This document shows, piece after piece, positions 31,504 to 39,202 of a stretch of DNA of 41,567 nt. Every line of letters starts with the position of its first letter. Positions within the stretch are counted from its first letter, which is position 1. Source of the stretch: RGIG3009 sp045578425 (lineage in GTDB: Bacteria > Bacillota > Clostridia > Oscillospirales > Acutalibacteraceae); the NCBI GenBank assembly GCA_045578425.1, contig JAZNKF010000057.1, forward strand, positions 1-41,567. The letters are read 5' to 3'. The position numbers were made by a program, and so were the translations under genes. The notes beneath the pieces were generated by a model. The model was not told where the DNA came from. It was given only the letters and a program-made list of their open reading frames with translations, and made no database searches.

Positions 31504-31988
31504 TAAGAATGTGCCTCCATTCGTTCGAAAATTTCTTTTCCGTAAGCCGCCAGCGCGGTGTCTTGTTCTTCGCTGCCGCCGCTGACGCCTAAACCGCCGA
31601 TGATTTTGCCGGCGGCATTTTTGAGCGGTTCACCGCCGCCGAAAACGACTATATGCCCTTCGTTTGTAAATTGTATGCCGTACAACGAACCACCGGGTTG
31701 AGCCAAGGGTTTGAGTTGTGCGGTGGACATTTTGAGTGCCACAACGGTAAACGCTTTTTGCAAAGCAACGTCGTAACTGGCAATGTACGAGTCGTCCATA
31801 CATTCTATCAAAACGGGACGGGCAGCCTTGTTGGAAACGGCGATTACCGCTCTTACTCCCATTTGTTTTGCTTTTTCCTTCACCTTTTCGGCAAGTTGCA
31901 ACGCGCATTTAAGCGTCATATCGTCTGCTTGACGGTTTACTTGCTCGACTACGGTGTTTACCAAAGCGTTCAAGGCTTTTTCATCCAT
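31503..31988 (-). CDS. GlcG/HbpS-like (PduO C-terminal domain) protein
   Basis: A 161-residue protein of the GlcG/HbpS family (DUF336), which includes the haem-binding C-terminal domain of PduO and proteins common in BMC loci. Typical parts: VIAVSNKAARPVLIECMDDS, DVALQKAFTVVALKMST and the C-terminal FGGGEPLKNAAGKIIGGLGV followed by SGGSEEQD. The first 20 residues (DEKALNALVNTVVEQVNRQ) form an amphipathic helix like the encapsulation tails of the other cargo. No adenosyltransferase domain is attached. Role unknown; haem or cofactor binding is inferred from the family. Confidence 0.88.
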   Translation of the reverse strand: MDEKALNALVNTVVEQVNRQADDMTLKCALQLAEKVKEKAKQMGVRAVIAVSNKAARPVLIECMDDSYIASYDVALQKAFTVVALKMSTAQLKPLAQPGGSLYGIQFTNEGHIVVFGGGEPLKNAAGKIIGGLGVSGGSEEQDTALAAYGKEIFERMEAHS

Positions 31989-32003
31989 GATTTATGAAAC
32001 CTC

Positions 32004-32807
32004 TTATTTGTTTAATTGTTCCAGCACGCGGCGGGTGATTTCGGCAACAACGTCGGAGTCACAAGCGTCGGTTTGATGCGGGTAGCAAGTGGTCTTGCAA
32101 CCGTGGCAGCTGGGCAAGCCTGCCTTAGCGTTGGGGCAGAGGTCTGCGGGGTGTTTGCCTTTCAAACCGTATTTGGCACGCATGGAGTATAAACGTTTAA
32201 CTTGTGCTTCGCTGAGTTCTTGCGGGCCGCCGAGTTGTTTGGAAATGTACAACAGCTGCGCATAGAACTCAACCGATTCCATTTTGTGATAAGCGTTAAG
32301 CAGGTTATCGGAAAATGCCAAGGCACCGTGATTTTCGAGCAACACCGCATCAAAGGATTGCAGGTATTTGGAAACGGCATCCGGAATTTCTTCGGTGGAG
32401 GGGGTGCCGTATTCCGCAATCGGAACACAACCAAGAGCGATAACCGCTTCCGGCATGATGGGTTGGCTCAGCGGGATGCCCGCAATCGCAAAAGCGGTAG
32501 CATACATCGGGTGAGCGTGAACCACTGCGCCGACGTCGGGGCGCTCTTTGTACACGCGCATATGCATTTTGATTTCGGACGACGGTTTGTAACCGGCGTT
32601 GGCTTGCAACACGTTACCGTCTTTATCCACTTTGCAGATAAATTCGGGAGTCATGAAGCCTTTGCTGACACCGGTGGGAGTGCAAAGGAATTCATTGTCG
32701 TTCAATTTTACGGAAATGTTACCGTCGTTAGAAGCAACCATGCCTTTGTCATAAATCCGCTTACCGATTGCGCAAATCTGTTTTTTGATTTCATACTCGT
32801 TTGCCAT
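32004..32807 (-). CDS. Class II (FucA/RhaD-like) aldolase, BMC type
   Basis: A 267-residue zinc aldolase that should cleave a ketose-1-phosphate, such as L-fuculose- or L-rhamnulose-1-phosphate, to DHAP and L-lactaldehyde. Zinc ligands are His97 and His99 (VVHAHP) and His160 (ENHGAL), with catalytic Glu78 in SSEIKMH; SNDGNIS and TPTGVSKG form the phosphate site. After the aldolase domain it has about 50 extra residues: a linker with Cys224, 234, 237, 241 and 249, then SDVVAEITRRVLEQLNK, an amphipathic C-terminal helix like an encapsulation peptide. It is the first gene of the BMC operon. Confidence 0.9.
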   Translation of the reverse strand: MANEYEIKKQICAIGKRIYDKGMVASNDGNISVKLNDNEFLCTPTGVSKGFMTPEFICKVDKDGNVLQANAGYKPSSEIKMHMRVYKERPDVGAVVHAHPMYATAFAIAGIPLSQPIMPEAVIALGCVPIAEYGTPSTEEIPDAVSKYLQSFDAVLLENHGALAFSDNLLNAYHKMESVEFYAQLLYISKQLGGPQELSEAQVKRLYSMRAKYGLKGKHPADLCPNAKAGLPSCHGCKTTCYPHQTDACDSDVVAEITRRVLEQLNK

Positions 32808-32829
32808 GATACATACTCCTTTTTGTTTG

Positions 32830-32913
32830 GATTTTCTTTGCTTTCATAGCTTTATGGCTATATCATACCACCATATTCTTCAAAAGTCAACACAAAATTT
32901 TTGATTTTCTTTG
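32830..32913 (-). promoter_or_regulatory. BMC operon promoter with flanking direct repeats
   Basis: On the minus strand TTGACT (32890-32885), 17 bases, TATGAT (32867-32862): a very good sigma-A promoter 55 bases before the aldolase start. The 11-mer CAAAGAAAATC occurs on the same strand at 32913-32903, upstream of -35, and at 32840-32830, downstream of -10, 73 bases apart. A partial third copy (CAAAGATT) lies near 32934. These are candidate operators for the DeoR regulator encoded in the operon. The AT-rich stretch to 33058 holds nothing else recognisable. Confidence 0.6.
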
Positions 32914-33058
32914 TTTTTTTGAAAAAAATCTTTGTTTTGTGTGGTTTTGATAGAAAAAATCCTCAAAAAATCCTTTAAAAGGTGTTGAAAGTGACAGCAA
33001 AACCAAAAAAACGCCTATATAATAAGGTAATAATACAAAAAAGAAAAACAAACAAAAA

Positions 33059-33086
33059 CAACCCCCGACAACATGGTCGGGGGTTG
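33059..33086 (-). terminator. Terminator of rpsT
   Basis: CAACCCCCGAC pairs with GTCGGGGGTTG; on the minus strand it is followed by TTTTTGTTTG. Confidence 0.88.
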
Positions 33087-33100
33087 TGATTTGCACTCCG

Positions 33101-33355
33101 TTAAGCGTTTGCTTTTTTGGCGAGGGCGGACTTTCTCCGTGCAGCAGTGTTCTTGTGCAGGAGTCCCTTGGAAACGGATTGGTCAATCTTTTTGATAGCA
33201 GCTTTGACAAGAAGTTCCTTGTTCTCCGCACCGGATTCGATAGCGGCGTTGGCCTTTTTGATTTCTGTTTTGAGTTCCGAACGGCCGGCTTTGTTTCTAG
33301 CCGTTTTGGCAGCAATCACCTTGACGCGTTTTTTGGCGGATTTAATGTTGGGCAT
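33101..33355 (-). CDS. rpsT: 30S ribosomal protein S20
   Basis: An 84-residue basic protein with the S20 start MPNIKSAKKRVKVIAA and end NTAARRKSALAKKANA. ATG 33355 has GAGGAGG upstream. Divergent placement beside gpr and spoIIP is the common order in spore-forming Firmicutes. Confidence 0.96.
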   Translation of the reverse strand: MPNIKSAKKRVKVIAAKTARNKAGRSELKTEIKKANAAIESGAENKELLVKAAIKKIDQSVSKGLLHKNTAARRKSALAKKANA

Positions 33356-33401
33356 GGTCACACCTCCTCAAAAAAGATTTTTCATAAATCACGCACGGAT
33401 T

Positions 33402-33430
33402 ATCATACCACGAACTTTTTAAAAAAGCAA
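33402..33430 (-). promoter_or_regulatory. Sigma-A type promoter of rpsT
   Basis: On the minus strand TTGCTT (33430-33425), 17 bases, TATGAT (33407-33402), 47 bases before the S20 start. Confidence 0.6.
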
Positions 33431-33441
33431 CACTTTTTTTA

Positions 33442-33470
33442 GAATATTCTGTTTTTTTCGCTTGATACTA
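33442..33470 (+). promoter_or_regulatory. Candidate sigma-F/G promoter of gpr
   Basis: GAATA (33442-33446), 17 bases, GATACTA (33464-33470) resembles the forespore consensus (GYATA, CATNNTA). The start codon is 29 bases downstream. Confidence 0.4.
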
Positions 33471-33498
33471 AAAAAGATAGGTGAAAAGGGGTGTTTTT

Positions 33499-34350
33499 TT
33501 GCAAATTCGCACAGATTTAGCATGGGAATCTACCCAAAATCGCACATTGACTGGTGTAAAACAAGAAAAATGGCAAGAGGGTACGCTGGAATTTTACCGG
33601 CTAACTGTCGGCAAAGAAGATGCCGAAATTTTGGGTAAACCGCAAGGACAGTACATTACGGCTTTGTTACCAAAACTTACCGACCACGAACAAGGGTTGG
33701 AAGAAATGGCGGAGAAGTTAGGAGAGCAGTTGCGCTTGTTATTGCCATCTGAGGGGACGGTGTTGGTGGCAGGACTCGGCAATTCTGCTATCACACCGGA
33801 TGCCATAGGACCGCTGACGGCGTCACATGTTTTGGCAACGCGCCACATTCACGGTGAGTTTGCGCGCAGCGCAGGGTTGGAGGATTTACGTCCCACTGCG
33901 GTTATTACCCCTAATGTGTTGGGAAATACCGGTGTGGAAAGCAGTGAGATAGTTGCCAGTATTTGCAAGACTATAAGAGCCGATGCGGTAATTGCCGTAG
34001 ACGCCTTGGCGGCGCGGGATTTGGGACGGCTTGGTTGTACGGTACAATTCAGTGATGCCGGTATTGCTCCCGGCTCGGGTGTGGGGAACAACCGCAAAGC
34101 TTTGTCCAGAGAAAATTTGGGTGTTCCGGTGATTGGGTTGGGAATCCCCACGGTGGTGGATGCGGTAACCTTGGCAAGAGAGCTGACAGGCTTGGACAAA
34201 GGGGACGTAACACCAAACGGTACGGCTATGATGGTAACTCCGCGCGAAATAGATATTATGGTAGACCGCGCGGCAAGGTTGTTGGCAATGACGATTCATG
34301 CAGCGTTGCAACCATCGTATTCGCCGCTCGAACTGTTGTCGTTGGCATAA
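33499..34350 (+). CDS. gpr: Germination protease GPR
   Basis: A 283-residue endopeptidase that degrades small acid-soluble spore proteins during germination. Family features include TDLAWE at the N-terminus (the zymogen region), VAGLGNSAITPDAIGPLTA, HVLATRHI, ITPNVLGNTGVESSEI and PGSGVGNNRKALS. The TTG at 33499 is preferred: AAGGGG lies 7 bases upstream, whereas the GTG at 33481 has no site. The TTG start gives MQIRTDLAWE, matching the family N-terminus. It is followed by spoIIP. Confidence 0.92.
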   Translation: MQIRTDLAWESTQNRTLTGVKQEKWQEGTLEFYRLTVGKEDAEILGKPQGQYITALLPKLTDHEQGLEEMAEKLGEQLRLLLPSEGTVLVAGLGNSAITPDAIGPLTASHVLATRHIHGEFARSAGLEDLRPTAVITPNVLGNTGVESSEIVASICKTIRADAVIAVDALAARDLGRLGCTVQFSDAGIAPGSGVGNNRKALSRENLGVPVIGLGIPTVVDAVTLARELTGLDKGDVTPNGTAMMVTPREIDIMVDRAARLLAMTIHAALQPSYSPLELLSLA

Positions 34351-34389
34351 CTTTTTGTCCGACCACATAGGGTGTAAGGGTGAATAGTA

Positions 34390-35484
34390 ATGAGAGAAAA
34401 ATCGATTTTAAAAACATTCGGTAAATTTCTGTCAATAGTTGTGGTAATCGGTGCGTTGTCGGCGGCGGTTTCAGTGGTTCCTTTGGAAACATGGAAGAGT
34501 TTTGGAAAACGCGCCGCCTTATTATCCGTTGGTATGCGCCGACCGGCTCAAAGTATTCAGTTGCTCGGAAATTGGGGAGAATACCATTCCGCAGGGACAA
34601 GCAACAGTACGGTTAGTACCACAACGGCACCTACAGCAAGTTTGGGAAGCGGTGTGCGACAGCCGCTCACAACCACCACCGCTGAGGTACAACGAAAAGA
34701 AGGCGGTGGTACGGTGCTGACAAAACAACTTTCTGCGGGGAATACCTTCATACAAGGTGTGGCATACAAAAACAGCAGTAAGCAGAACGTGGATATTGCC
34801 GCTGCTTTGAAGCATAAACCGGCGATTTCTTTTTCGCAAACCAGTGTCGCGCCTCAGGTGTTAATTACGCACACACATACCACGGAATGTTATTTGGGGT
34901 ACGACAAAGGGTTTTATAATGCCGACGACCCTACGCGTACCAGAGATTCTTCTAAAAATATGGTAGCGGTGGGGGAGCGGGTTGCCAAACAATTACGCGC
35001 AGTAGGTATTGGGGTGATACACGACACCGAAATACACGACGGCGTATATAACGAGGCTTATGGTCATTCCAAAAAAGCGGTGGAAAAACTGCTTAAACAA
35101 TACCCCACTATTCGGGTGGTGCTGGATATTCACCGTGACGCCATTTATCCGTCGGACACGCAACGTGTCAAACCAACCGTTGTAATAGAGGGAAAAAAAG
35201 CGGCGCAGGTTATGATTATTGTGGGAATGATGAATACCAAGTCTGTGCCCAACACGCACACGATGGAAAATTTGTCGTTTGGGGTGAGGTTGCAACAGCG
35301 CCTACATACCGATTACAACGGTTTGATGCGCCCTATGGTGTTGGCAAATGCACGGTACAATCAGCAGTTATGCAACGGAATGTTGTTGTTGGAAATCGGC
35401 AGTGATGCCAACACGTTGGACGAGGCGCAGTATGCCGCCGAATTGGTTGGCAAAGGCTTGGCAGAGGTGCTTAGGAGGTTATAA
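34390..35484 (+). CDS. spoIIP: Stage II sporulation protein P (SpoIIP)
   Basis: A 364-residue amidase/endopeptidase that, with SpoIID and SpoIIM, drives engulfment by peptidoglycan hydrolysis. An N-terminal membrane anchor (FLSIVVVIGALSAAVSVV) precedes a Thr/Ser-rich linker, then the catalytic domain with VLITHTHTTECYL and VVLDIHRDAIY, whose His and Glu residues are the active-site set. The end LLLEIGSDANTLDEAQ is typical. It starts 39 bases after gpr, as in Bacillus and clostridia. Confidence 0.93.
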   Translation: MREKSILKTFGKFLSIVVVIGALSAAVSVVPLETWKSFGKRAALLSVGMRRPAQSIQLLGNWGEYHSAGTSNSTVSTTTAPTASLGSGVRQPLTTTTAEVQRKEGGGTVLTKQLSAGNTFIQGVAYKNSSKQNVDIAAALKHKPAISFSQTSVAPQVLITHTHTTECYLGYDKGFYNADDPTRTRDSSKNMVAVGERVAKQLRAVGIGVIHDTEIHDGVYNEAYGHSKKAVEKLLKQYPTIRVVLDIHRDAIYPSDTQRVKPTVVIEGKKAAQVMIIVGMMNTKSVPNTHTMENLSFGVRLQQRLHTDYNGLMRPMVLANARYNQQLCNGMLLLEIGSDANTLDEAQYAAELVGKGLAEVLRRL

Positions 35485-35485
35485 T

Positions 35486-35752
35486 ATGCGATTCGGCACA
35501 AATTTTAGAGTAGGAATTGCCGCTTTCTTAATAACCGTATGTGTACTGGGAACGGTTGGCGGCTTGATAACGGTTAATGAGATTTCTTATCAATTAAGCG
35601 AGGGGGAAAGAAAAGTAGCTGTTGCAGAAAACGATGAAACCGAAGAACGTGTATTGTCATATTTACCACCGCAATGTCAGGTGTTTTTGGCTATACCAAA
35701 ATGGCAAACCGAATGGTGGGATTATTATTTTACGGTTTTGAAGGCGCCTTGA
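35486..35752 (+). CDS. Small single-pass membrane protein
   Basis: An 88-residue protein starting one base after the spoIIP stop, with AGGAGG upstream of the ATG. It has one hydrophobic helix (VGIAAFLITVCVLGTVGGLI) and a short extracytoplasmic part containing two Trp-rich stretches (PKWQTEWWDYYF). I do not recognise it. Its position suggests co-expression with spoIIP. Confidence 0.7.
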   Translation: MRFGTNFRVGIAAFLITVCVLGTVGGLITVNEISYQLSEGERKVAVAENDETEERVLSYLPPQCQVFLAIPKWQTEWWDYYFTVLKAP

Positions 35753-35820
35753 TTTTTTCTTGCCAAGTAAGAACAGTTATGATACACTGACATATAGATG
35801 TGAAAAGGAAGGGACAAACA

Positions 35821-36441
35821 ATGAAACATATCGCAACAAAAATTTGGTGTGGGATTGCCGCTGTCGCTACGTTTATTTGGGGCGTCATGAGCACGGCACA
35901 AAACAGCGCTGCACGGGCAGAAGTAACCGGTTCTTTAAAGATAGTGGTTTGGTATATGGTACTGCAAAGCCTGCTGTTTGTACTGTTGTCGGTGACTGCC
36001 CTGCTACGTATAACGGCAAACAAAAAAACGGTGACCGTACAAAAAGGATTGTATGCGGCATCGGCAGTGATAGCAACAGTGTATAGTTTATTATTGGTTA
36101 TTAACATAGCACCGCAAATTACCACCGTGTTTACGGTGGGCTTTTGGGAACAAAATAGTGCGGTTATGGCATTTTTTGAACCGCTATTGTATTTGGTTCA
36201 AGGTATCTTGCTTGCCGTGTTGTCGGCAGATATGTTACGCGGCAAACTTACTCGCCGTGGTGAACTGACACGCATAGCAACCGGATGTGTTATTTTGTCG
36301 CTGATTCCCTATGCCGTTCAGTTTTTCGGTGTCGGCTTGCAGTTGGTACTGACAGTAGGTGCCGGGCTGGTTTTGGCAGTGCTGACAGTTTGCCAAGCGG
36401 GTGTGGTATATGCAGCTTTTGTGCCGATAGAAGAAGGATAA
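35821..36441 (+). CDS. Hypothetical polytopic membrane protein
   Basis: A 206-residue protein with five or six hydrophobic segments (for instance residues 8-25, 38-60, 72-95, 118-138, 150-172, 178-200). ATG 35821 follows GGAAGGG. No known family was recognised. Its transcript ends at the terminator at 36447. Confidence 0.7.
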   Translation: MKHIATKIWCGIAAVATFIWGVMSTAQNSAARAEVTGSLKIVVWYMVLQSLLFVLLSVTALLRITANKKTVTVQKGLYAASAVIATVYSLLLVINIAPQITTVFTVGFWEQNSAVMAFFEPLLYLVQGILLAVLSADMLRGKLTRRGELTRIATGCVILSLIPYAVQFFGVGLQLVLTVGAGLVLAVLTVCQAGVVYAAFVPIEEG

Positions 36442-36446
36442 CAAAA

Positions 36447-36481
36447 GACCTCGTTGATGACATTCATCAACGAGGTCTTTA
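36447..36481. terminator. Bidirectional terminator, membrane protein / NlpC-like gene
   Basis: AAAAGACCTCGTTGATG pairs with CATCAACGAGGTCTTT around a short loop between convergent genes. Confidence 0.92.
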
Positions 36482-36483
36482 TT

Positions 36484-37113
36484 TTAGTTTTGAACAAAGC
36501 GCCGTGCCATAACAAACCGTTGTGCCCAATACGAAACATCGAGCCGTTGTTCTTTGGTGGGGCTTTCGGGGTTGTTACAAGAGATAAAACGGTTATCGCC
36601 GATGTAAATACCCGCAAAACTAATATCTTCTCCTACTTCGTTACAAAAGAGCAAAATATCGCCGGGCTGGATTTCGTCGGGATATACTTCTTTGCCGTAT
36701 TCTGCCATAGCTTTGGCTTTTCGGGGTACCGTGAAACCGTTCTGACGGTAGCAATAGGCTACAAAACCGGGGTTGTCAAACGAATCGGGACCGCTTTTTC
36801 CGGCTTCATACGGTGTGCCGATAAGGGTGGATGCCAAGGCGGCAATGGCATCGCCCGTTACCGAATTGCCTGTATCGGTACTAACCCCCGGTACAATCAC
36901 GGTATCGGGGCCGGTGGGCCTTCTTGTGGTGGTTGAAGATGACGCGGTAGTTGTCGTGGTGGTTGTAGTCGTGGTGGTTGTAGTTTGAGTGGGACTGTTG
37001 ACGGATTGCTTGGAAATTACCGTTACTTTCGGTAAAGAGGGGCCGCAAGCACACAGTAATACGGTGAGCAGAGCCGAAAGAATGAGTAATGCTACCAAAG
37101 CGCGTGTTTTCAT
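36484..37113 (-). CDS. NlpC/P60-like lipoprotein with degenerate active site
   Basis: A 209-residue lipoprotein: signal sequence with lipobox LCAC at about residue 23, a linker of about 13 consecutive Thr plus Ser/Thr/Arg, then an NlpC/P60-like domain (about residues 88-209). The fold is recognisable in IGTPYEAGKSGPDSFDNPGF, EIQPGDILLFCNE, DISFAGIYIGDNRFISC and RFVMARRFV. The usual catalytic Cys (DCSGF) is Asn (DNPGF), the His (SHVGIY) is Phe (SFAGIY), and the third residue (FIHA) is Ser (FISC). It is therefore probably not a peptidase but a wall-binding or regulatory protein. ATG 37113 has GAGGTGA upstream. Confidence 0.85.
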   Translation of the reverse strand: MKTRALVALLILSALLTVLLCACGPSLPKVTVISKQSVNSPTQTTTTTTTTTTTTTASSSTTTRRPTGPDTVIVPGVSTDTGNSVTGDAIAALASTLIGTPYEAGKSGPDSFDNPGFVAYCYRQNGFTVPRKAKAMAEYGKEVYPDEIQPGDILLFCNEVGEDISFAGIYIGDNRFISCNNPESPTKEQRLDVSYWAQRFVMARRFVQN

Positions 37114-37240
37114 CAAAATCACCTCAATTATCATTATACAAATTTTATTAAAAAATTTCAATATTTTTCTATGACAGTGGTGGTCATTTTGAAAAAGATA
37201 TGGTACAATAAAAAAGAATTGAGGAAAAGGAGATATTTTT

Positions 37241-38524
37241 ATGGCTGAAATTCGTCCGTTTCGCGCGTTGCGCTTTACCAAAGCAGCAGGTCCGTTGGAG
37301 CAGTTACTTTGCCCGCCGTACGATATTATTTCGGAACAACAACGGCAGGAATATTTGAACACTAATCCCAATAACATTATTCGGTTGGAACTTCCTCGTG
37401 AAGGTGAAAATCCTTATGCCGAGGCATCCAAAGTACTGAAAACCATGTTGGCAAACGGCGTATTAAAACAGGATGATACAGCGGCACTGTATATTTACGA
37501 AATTCAGTTTACCATCGAAAAGAACCCCGATTTTGAGTATCGTTTGCACGGTATTGTCGGTCAAGTGCATTTGGAAGAGTTTGATAAAGGCATTGTTTTG
37601 CCGCACGAAGAAACGCTTTCCAAAGCCAAAGAAGACCGCCTGAATTTGATGAAAGCCACCGGTTGCAATTTCAGTAATGTCTACTCTTTGTACAATGACG
37701 AAAGCGGCAAAGTGGAAGCGGTGCTATCCGCTGAAATGAAAAAAGCTCCGCTTTGCGAAGTCACCGACGAAGCGGGACTTACTCACCGCTTGTGGGCATT
37801 GACGGATGCCGATGCCCTAAAAACCGTTTGCGCGCAATTTGCCGATACGAAATTATATATTGCCGACGGCCATCATCGCTATGAAACGGCCATTAATTAT
37901 CGCAATTATCTGCGCACGCAAGGTGTGCCGGTGGGCGCGGATTCGGATTATATTATGATGATGGTGGTGGAAATGAGTCACCCCGGTTTGGTGGTATTCC
38001 CCACGCATCGTTTGCTTAAAGATTTGCCGAATTTTTCTGCAAAAGCAGTGGTGGAAGCCTGTGCTGAAGATTTTTATGCAGAAGAGATTGCGTTGTCAGA
38101 TTTGGATGCTCGTTTGGATGCGGCATATGAAGCCGGAGAAAAAGCTTTTGGCTTTTACGTCGGCGGTGAAAAAGCAACGCTCTTGGCACTCAAAGACATT
38201 ACCGTGATGGACCGTGTATTACCTGATTTGTCAGTGGCTTCCCGTCGCTTAGATGTCAACGTGCTTCACACCTTGATTTTGGAACGGTTGCTGGGGATTG
38301 ACAAAGCGAACATGGCACAGCAAATCAACTTAACCTACACCCGCAGTTTGGACGAAGCCATCGATGGTGTAAACAGCGGCGTTTATCAAGGTACGTTTAT
38401 TTTGAATCCCACGCGCGTAGCGGAAATTCGCGACGTGGCGGCGGCAGGCGAAAAAATGCCGCAAAAATCCACGTATTTTTATCCCAAACTGATTACCGGT
38501 TTGACCATGAATCAATTGCTGTGA
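37241..38524 (+). CDS. DUF1015 family protein
   Basis: A 427-residue protein of the DUF1015 family. Conserved parts: RPFRALRF at the start, LCPPYDIISEQQRQEY, YIYEIQF, LPHEETLSKAKEDRLNLMKAT, the ADGHHRYETAINYRNYL motif and the C-terminal EKMPQKSTYFYPKLITGLTM. Biochemical role is unknown; in some bacteria these genes sit near serine/phosphoglycerate metabolism. AAAGGAGA precedes the ATG. It lies 15 bases before the UPF0340 gene and is probably in an operon with it. Confidence 0.9.
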   Translation: MAEIRPFRALRFTKAAGPLEQLLCPPYDIISEQQRQEYLNTNPNNIIRLELPREGENPYAEASKVLKTMLANGVLKQDDTAALYIYEIQFTIEKNPDFEYRLHGIVGQVHLEEFDKGIVLPHEETLSKAKEDRLNLMKATGCNFSNVYSLYNDESGKVEAVLSAEMKKAPLCEVTDEAGLTHRLWALTDADALKTVCAQFADTKLYIADGHHRYETAINYRNYLRTQGVPVGADSDYIMMMVVEMSHPGLVVFPTHRLLKDLPNFSAKAVVEACAEDFYAEEIALSDLDARLDAAYEAGEKAFGFYVGGEKATLLALKDITVMDRVLPDLSVASRRLDVNVLHTLILERLLGIDKANMAQQINLTYTRSLDEAIDGVNSGVYQGTFILNPTRVAEIRDVAAAGEKMPQKSTYFYPKLITGLTMNQLL

Positions 38525-38539
38525 CGAGGTGAATAGACT

Positions 38540-39085
38540 TTGACGGAAAATTTACAAAAACAAGTAGCTGCCGCCGTTGCCGAATTGTGTGAAAAAGCAC
38601 GGCTGCAAGCGGGGGATTGTTTGGTTGTTGGTTGCTCTTCCAGTGAAGTTATGGGGCATGCGGTGGGCAGTTTTTCCAGCCCTGAGGTTGCCGAAAGTAT
38701 CATAGATGGCATTTTACAAGAATTAAAACCCCGCGGTATTTTTTTGGCAGCACAATGTTGCGAACATCTTAATCGCGCGTTGATTGTGGAGCGAGCGGCA
38801 GTGGTCGGCCAAGATATTGTGAACGTGGTTCCGCAACCTAAGGCGGGCGGTTCTTTTGCCACCGCTGCTTACAAGCGATTTTCTCAACCGGTGGCGGTGG
38901 AACATATTCGGGCAGATGCGGGTTTAGATATCGGCGGAACCCTTATCGGTATGCATCTCAAAGAAGTGGCGGTGCCTGTGCGTTTGTCTGTTAAAAACAT
39001 TGGCAGTGCGTTGCTGTTGGCTGCCAGAACGCGCCCGCGCTTTATCGGCGGTGTTCGTGCAGTATACGACGAAGCACTATTATAA
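38540..39085 (+). CDS. UPF0340/TIGR01440 family protein (YwlG-like)
   Basis: A 181-residue protein of the YwlG family, with CLVVGCSSSEVMGHAVGSFS, GIFLAAQCCEHLNRALIVE, NVVPQPKAGGSFATAAY and MHLKEVAVPVRL. Function unknown. The start is TTG at 38540, which has GAGGTG eight bases upstream and gives the family N-terminus. It likely shares a transcript with DUF1015. Confidence 0.9.
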   Translation: MTENLQKQVAAAVAELCEKARLQAGDCLVVGCSSSEVMGHAVGSFSSPEVAESIIDGILQELKPRGIFLAAQCCEHLNRALIVERAAVVGQDIVNVVPQPKAGGSFATAAYKRFSQPVAVEHIRADAGLDIGGTLIGMHLKEVAVPVRLSVKNIGSALLLAARTRPRFIGGVRAVYDEALL

Positions 39086-39103
39086 GGAATAAAAAGGAAA
39101 CTC

Positions 39104-39132
39104 TTGCTTTTGGAAATTCTTTGTGATATGCT
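39104..39132 (+). promoter_or_regulatory. Promoter of the Thr-rich lipoprotein gene
   Basis: TTGCTT (39104-39109), 17 bases, TATGCT (39127-39132), 71 bases before the start codon. Confidence 0.5.
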
Positions 39133-39202
39133 GATAATTAGATTATGTTTTGAAAACTACGCATGTCATAAGAAAATGTTTAGGAAAGGGATGAAGATTC
39201 CA

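Noticed and set aside
32940..33058. Plus-strand promoter with TATAAT near 33017
   Set aside because: The nearest -35-like TTGAAA is 27 bases away and no plus-strand gene follows.
36920..37000. Short tandem repeat ACC/ACN as a possible microsatellite phase switch
   Set aside because: Codons are mixed (ACC, ACG, ACA, ACT) and encode a Thr linker in frame; the tract is too irregular for slippage.
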